From the NCBI GenBank assembly GCA_029262065.1, contig JAJDAC010000014.1:186001-250000 (forward strand): a stretch of DNA of 64,000 bases, in the 5' to 3' direction. The number at the start of each line of letters is the position of its first letter. Positions within the stretch are counted from its first letter, which is position 1. A program made the translations under genes and the position numbers. The notes beneath the pieces are model-generated. The model was not told the DNA's origin, made no database searches, and saw only the letters and a program-made list of their open reading frames with translations. Shown here piece by piece: positions 60,021-64,000 of this stretch. The DNA is from Candidatus Krumholzibacteriota bacterium. GTDB taxonomy: Bacteria; Krumholzibacteriota; Krumholzibacteriia; JAJRXK01.

Positions 60021-62417
60021 ATGATGGCCGTCGCCGCAATCGTGGCCGCCATGTGGGCCTTGTTGATCCTGGTACCCGGCGCCCTCTGGATGGCCGGCGC
60101 ATCGCGTCGCGGAATGAGCGCCATCGCAGGTGTACTGGTGGCGGGCGCACTGCACGATCTGGTCTTGTTGCTGGCTCTGTCGCTGCTTCCGGTGGGGTTG
60201 CAACTGGGCGCGTGGATATGGGGATCGTCGCTGACCGTACCGTTGTTCGTTGCCTGGCGCGGCCGTCGCCGTTGGCAGTTGCGTCTGGACCGACCGGCGG
60301 CAACGGCCCTGGTGCTGGCCGTGTTGTTGGGAGTGTGGGTGGCGTCGAACCAGCGCTCGCATGATCTTGGAAGTGATGCGCCGGCGCACCTGGGCGGGAT
60401 TCGCGACGCGCTCAATGCCGACCGGTTCCAGCCCCCCGATCGTTCGGTGGACAACGAGACCACGCACTCCGATCCACGTTTTGGCGTTGCGCACGGCGTC
60501 TATGCCGCGCTGTCATCGGCCCTGGACCTCGATCCTTCCGCTGTCCTCGCTTCGTCGTCGGTGTTCTGGTGTCCAGTATGGTTCCTCGCCCATGCCTGGC
60601 TGTTTCATGCCCTGGGGCTTGGTATCTGGCCGTCGCTTCTGGCTTCATTGCTATTCACGTTGGCCGGGTCGAGTGGGCGAGCGTTTGGCACGTGGAGCGC
60701 TACCTACCCCGGCAACCAGGCGCTTGCGTTGGCCGCCCTCGCGGTGGGCCAGGTCGTGGATTCGTTGCGCCAGCATGGGTCGTCGGCCCGGCTCGGTGCT
60801 TGGCTTCTGGGCGCGACGGTGCTGATCCATCCATTTGCCTGGTTTGGCTGGTTGGTGGCATTGGCGCACGCCGTGTTGTTGTGGTTTCTGGTACGTCAAC
60901 ATCGACCGTGGGTGTTGCCTTTGTTGGGCGCGATGGCGTGGAGCATGGGGGTGGGTACCTTGTTGATGTTGCCGCGTCTCCTGGCCCGCGGCGCGGCGAG
61001 TGGCCTGCACTATCAGGTTACCGACGCGATGTTCCTGGGTGGTTCGTGGTTCATCGCCGATCCGTTGGTGGTGACCTGGTGGGGAGGCACCACTGCCCTC
61101 CTGGCGTTGCCGGTAGCCTTGATTCTATGGCGTCCACTTCGCAATGAGCGCGGCGCCTTGCTGGCGGTGGGTGCGGCCCTGACGGTATGGACGATCAGTT
61201 GGAATCCCGTAGTCGAACCGGTAGCCTGGCGTGCCGTGAGCTATCTTTCCGTGCGACTATTGCGCCTTACGTATCCTCCCTTGTTCTGGATAGGCGGTCT
61301 GATTCTGGCGTGGCGACTGAGGCACGCCTACGGGCAAAGGGTTGGGGCGATTGTCGTGGCCACGGCGTGTTCGCTCATGCTGTTTGAAGAGGCCACGATG
61401 TCCTGGGCCATGTTGCGGGAGAACCGCCCGCATCGCTGGGACGACGCCTGGGAGGTGTTCGGCGAAATGGCCGAGCAGCTGCCTCCGGTGGGGGACGAGA
61501 AGGTGTGGACGGACCCTCGCACCAGCTATGGACTTCGGGCGTTGCGGGGAGGGCCAATGCCCACCTACCCGGTCGCTCATGCGAGCCCTCGTGATGACGC
61601 CCTGCCCGAGCGTCTCGCGGCCTACCGCGAGCTGTTTGATGTTGGTCGACCGTGGGCTCAGCGTATTGCGGGTTTGTCATCGGGAATCCTTTTGCTGAAC
61701 CTCGAACTCCAGGAACTGTACGGTGGCTCGGAGTGGGGTTTCGTTCCCGATGTCAGCGCCCACCGCGCGCTGGATACGGCGCTGCGGGCCGCGGGCGCTT
61801 CGGCCAGGGCCCAAGGCAGAACGTGGAGCATGTACGACGTGGGCGAGCTGGCGCGGCTGGGTGTCGTGTCCGAACCACGTCCCGAGGCAGAGCTCCAGGG
61901 TCGACTCGAACCGCCCATCCAAGGTCCCGGATTCGACATCGTGGGGATTCACCCGCTGCCACCGACCACGTTGGTCCCGGGTGATACCGCCCGGGTTCGG
62001 GTATGGTACCAGGCGCAAGCAGGGGGCCCCGAAGACCCCTTTGCGGCCCAATCCTGGTCGCAGGTTCACGTGCGCCTGGAGGGGCCGACGCCACGGGCCC
62101 CCGCATGGGCTACCGGGTTTGATAAGCTCTATCGAAAGTTCTTCCAGGAGAGGAAAGGGCGCAGCGCGACACGCTTTGGCCGGGGTTGGATTCCCTTCGA
62201 CGGCGTGCGGCCGCCGCACCGATGGGCAGGTGAAGTCGTGAGTGAAGTCCGATCGATTCCGGTCCCGACCTACATCCGTCCGGGCAAGTACGTCATGCAA
62301 CCAACCACCCAGCCCACAGCCTGGCGCGCCAATCGGCATTGGCGGGACTATCTGCGCAATGCGGATCGCTTCGCGGGCCCCGGCGTGGTCGAGTTCACGG
62401 TGGAGGTGGGACAATGA
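60021..62417 (+). CDS. Large polytopic membrane protein of unknown function
   Basis: A 798-residue protein I do not recognise. Residues 1-500 hold about eleven or more hydrophobic helices with Trp-rich and Leu-rich sequence (LLILVPGALWMAG; LVLLLALSLLPVGL). An early loop SDAPAHLGGIRDAL carries Asp and His, reminiscent of GT-C sugar transferases. The C-terminal part (about 550-798) is soluble, with GFDIVGIHPLPPTTLVPGD and beta-rich tail segments. It starts one base after the GT4 stop and overlaps the ligase gene. A periplasmic lipid-linked sugar transferase is possible but not shown. Confidence 0.75.
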   Translation: MMAVAAIVAAMWALLILVPGALWMAGASRRGMSAIAGVLVAGALHDLVLLLALSLLPVGLQLGAWIWGSSLTVPLFVAWRGRRRWQLRLDRPAATALVLAVLLGVWVASNQRSHDLGSDAPAHLGGIRDALNADRFQPPDRSVDNETTHSDPRFGVAHGVYAALSSALDLDPSAVLASSSVFWCPVWFLAHAWLFHALGLGIWPSLLASLLFTLAGSSGRAFGTWSATYPGNQALALAALAVGQVVDSLRQHGSSARLGAWLLGATVLIHPFAWFGWLVALAHAVLLWFLVRQHRPWVLPLLGAMAWSMGVGTLLMLPRLLARGAASGLHYQVTDAMFLGGSWFIADPLVVTWWGGTTALLALPVALILWRPLRNERGALLAVGAALTVWTISWNPVVEPVAWRAVSYLSVRLLRLTYPPLFWIGGLILAWRLRHAYGQRVGAIVVATACSLMLFEEATMSWAMLRENRPHRWDDAWEVFGEMAEQLPPVGDEKVWTDPRTSYGLRALRGGPMPTYPVAHASPRDDALPERLAAYRELFDVGRPWAQRIAGLSSGILLLNLELQELYGGSEWGFVPDVSAHRALDTALRAAGASARAQGRTWSMYDVGELARLGVVSEPRPEAELQGRLEPPIQGPGFDIVGIHPLPPTTLVPGDTARVRVWYQAQAGGPEDPFAAQSWSQVHVRLEGPTPRAPAWATGFDKLYRKFFQERKGRSATRFGRGWIPFDGVRPPHRWAGEVVSEVRSIPVPTYIRPGKYVMQPTTQPTAWRANRHWRDYLRNADRFAGPGVVEFTVEVGQ

Positions 62418-63880
62418 ACCTACGCCGTATCCTGCCCTACCGCGCTCCGTCCCCCGTGCGTGGTCAGTCCACTTCGGGCGGTGGGGGTCCGGCCTGGCGC
62501 GCGTTCGTGACCATCGTGTTGGTGCTGGGGGCCAGTTACCTGCTGGCCAGCATCATCCTGCAGCCAACCAAGCGCAACGTAGAGGCCCTGGCCGGTATCA
62601 TCTTCATTTGTATTGCGCTGGTAGCCGACCCGTTCAAGGCCTTGATCTTTACCGTGCTGGTGGTTCCGTACCCCGCGTACACGTCGATAGGTACCACGAA
62701 CACGCTTCTGATCTTCGCGGTCGCGGGCCTCGTCATGGTGAAGAGTCGCCAGCTTCGCCTGGAGAGTCCCTTCGTAAAGCGCGACGTGGACCTGGCCATG
62801 ATGGGGTGGATGATCATGGTCGCGCTGAGTTTCTACGCGCAGCCGAAGTCGGAGATGGGGGGTGCGGTCTATACCGCCCTGGGCCTGACGTCGGCGGTAG
62901 TCCTCTTCTACATGGTCGTACAGCTCTGCAACACACGGGCCCGGGTCTGGCGACTGCTGTGGGCATCACAGTTGGGAGCCGCCACGCTGGCTCTGTTGGG
63001 CGTGATGCAGTACGTGTTCCCGGACAAGAAGCTGCTGCCCGAGTTCTTTTCGTTTTCGCGCCGCGTGGCCAACATGGAGGAGATCCGGCGCGGTACCGTG
63101 CGCGTCATGGGTACCTTCAGCGGGCAGGAGTTGTACGCGGAGTACATCGCATGTTGCATCATTTTCCAGTTTTTTCTCATGCAGCGGGCGCGCACCATCA
63201 ACGGGAAGTTGTTCTGGGGTTTCGTCATGCTGCTGTCGCTGGCTGCATTGTTCGCGACGGCGACCCGCGGCAGCTTGATCGTGCTCATCCTGGGGTTCGG
63301 GTATATGACGGTGTTCGGCAACCGAGCGGTGCCGCGCGCGACGTTTCTCAAGCTTATCTTCGTGGCCATCGCGGTCTTCTACCTGAGCTTGGGTTTCATC
63401 GAGCCACTGGTTTCGCACATGATGGATCGCGTGGCCAATATCGGATCGGCCGATGAAAGTATCCAGGCTCGCTCGGTCGTGCTTACCCAGGCAATCGATG
63501 CGGTGGCCGACAGTCCCATCATAGGACACGGCCTGGCGGTTCCGCCGGGGACATTCCGCGGCTACGTGACCATGAACATCCACAACCTGTACGTTACGTT
63601 GGCCTACACCATTGGATTGGTCGGGCTGACGGCTTTCGTGGCATTGTTGGTGGGGCTCTTTCGCGCCGGCTGGACAACGATGCGTGATCCACGTGTCGAC
63701 GCCGACGCGCGGCGCTTGGGGCTGGCGTTGAACACGGCCCTGGTGATGTTCATCGTGGACGAAATCAAGATCGAGTTCACGCGGCAAGCATTGTACATGC
63801 ATCTCGTGTTCTTGATGTTTGGCATGATCGTGGCCACCTGGCGGACACGGTTTGAAGACTCTTCCAACGAGACGTGGTGA
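62414..63880 (+). CDS. O-antigen ligase/Wzy-type polymerase
   Basis: A 488-residue integral membrane protein with about eleven helices and the O-antigen ligase/polymerase core (PF04932-like). The periplasmic region has ATRGSLIVLILGF (conserved Arg), and IIGHGLAVPPGTF and MNIHNLYVTLAYTIGLVGL carry the His-Asn motif typical of the family. It joins polysaccharide units to each other or to a lipid acceptor. ATGA overlap with the upstream gene; its stop overlaps the next GTG. Confidence 0.87.
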   Translation: MNLRRILPYRAPSPVRGQSTSGGGGPAWRAFVTIVLVLGASYLLASIILQPTKRNVEALAGIIFICIALVADPFKALIFTVLVVPYPAYTSIGTTNTLLIFAVAGLVMVKSRQLRLESPFVKRDVDLAMMGWMIMVALSFYAQPKSEMGGAVYTALGLTSAVVLFYMVVQLCNTRARVWRLLWASQLGAATLALLGVMQYVFPDKKLLPEFFSFSRRVANMEEIRRGTVRVMGTFSGQELYAEYIACCIIFQFFLMQRARTINGKLFWGFVMLLSLAALFATATRGSLIVLILGFGYMTVFGNRAVPRATFLKLIFVAIAVFYLSLGFIEPLVSHMMDRVANIGSADESIQARSVVLTQAIDAVADSPIIGHGLAVPPGTFRGYVTMNIHNLYVTLAYTIGLVGLTAFVALLVGLFRAGWTTMRDPRVDADARRLGLALNTALVMFIVDEIKIEFTRQALYMHLVFLMFGMIVATWRTRFEDSSNETW

Positions 63881-64000
63881 GGGGGGCGGCGATGGAAACG
63901 GAAGCTGAGGGGGAGACCGCACGACACGAGAGCGTGTGGCGAATGATCATAGAGTGCGGCGCCATCATTTTTGTCTACGCCATTCTGCACAAGCTCGTGT
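63877..64000 (+). CDS. Partial protein with N-terminal membrane segment, possibly signal peptidase I
   Basis: The last 124 bases contain a start (GTG 63877, or ATG 63892 with GGGGGG upstream) followed by an acidic stretch and SVWRMIIECGAIIFVYAILHKLV, cut by the window end. An N-terminal acidic tail before one membrane helix is common in signal peptidase I, but too little is present to be sure. GTGA overlap places it in the exopolysaccharide operon. Confidence 0.45.
   Translation, partial: MRGAAMETEAEGETARHESVWRMIIECGAIIFVYAILHKLV

Noticed and set aside
1-64000. tRNA, rRNA, CRISPR, insertion sequences or prophage
   Set aside because: No cloverleaf-like, repeat-spacer or transposase-like sequence was seen in the genes or gaps.

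Overview
This is a GC-rich chromosomal window from a Gram-negative (diderm) bacterium. It encodes lipid A synthesis, LPS core synthesis, Tol-Pal and outer-membrane proteins. A fused lpxC-fabZ gene, a complete bacillithiol pathway (bshC-bshB-bshA), a Planctomycetes/Verrucomicrobia-type Minf_1886 protein and a LexA-type regulator together suggest the FCB superphylum or a neighbour (for example Gemmatimonadota, Krumholzibacteriota or Eisenbacteria-like lineages). This placement is inference from gene content, not a phylogeny. Gene density is very high, most genes lie on the + strand, and neighbours are often linked by 4-nt ATGA, GTGA or TTGA overlaps. I saw no tRNA, rRNA, CRISPR array, insertion sequence or prophage.

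Layout. 1-5938: lipid A operon (lpxD, lpxC-fabZ, lpxA, lpxB, a DUF374 acyltransferase, lpxK). 6060-6671 (-): a lipoprotein with its own terminator. 6982-13813: nadB, a SAM methyltransferase translationally coupled to bshC-bshB-bshA, a Minf_1886 protein and mobA. 14012-18868: an Omp85-like outer-membrane protein, a DUF4390 protein and an NtrY/NtrC-type two-component system, all overlapping. 19077-22124: an unrecognised lipoprotein, a small beta-barrel protein and moaC. 22296-27107: the Tol-Pal operon (tolQ, tolR, a TonB/TolA-like protein, tolB, pal, cpoB). 27161-32548: a cupin, a LexA homologue lacking its self-cleavage residues, a DUF72 protein (-), hsp20-lon and a small ORF.

32632-42382: LPS core locus. 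It holds four GT9 (heptosyltransferase-type) genes around msbA, a GT2 glycosyltransferase, a DUF3108 protein, a FAD oxidoreductase and an aldo/keto reductase. A GT4 gene lies convergently at 42379-43593. 43745-46099: a GT39-like protein and a polyprenyl-phosphate sugar-1-phosphate transferase. 46144-49888: ubiA prenyltransferase, acpS, a phytol/dolichol-kinase-like protein, a farnesol-dehydrogenase-like SDR and DUF92 (phytyl-phosphate-kinase family). This set looks like an isoprenoid-alcohol salvage and transfer operon. 50290-64000: an exopolysaccharide locus with a long leader. It holds Wza-, GumC/Wzz-, ExeA-SPOR- and CpsD-like proteins, an orphan nucleotidyltransferase plus phosphatase-superfamily pair, a Wzx flippase, GT4, a large membrane protein, a Wzy/ligase, and the start of a signal-peptidase-like gene at the window edge.

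The main points for follow-up are: (1) the methyltransferase-bshCBA operon, which may make N-methyl-bacillithiol; (2) a LexA whose cleavage site, catalytic serine and catalytic lysine are all replaced; (3) the VTE5/VTE6/FLDH/UbiA-like prenol operon; and (4) the exopolysaccharide locus, with its P-loop-degenerate CpsD homologue, ExeA-SPOR fusion and uncharacterised enzyme pair.
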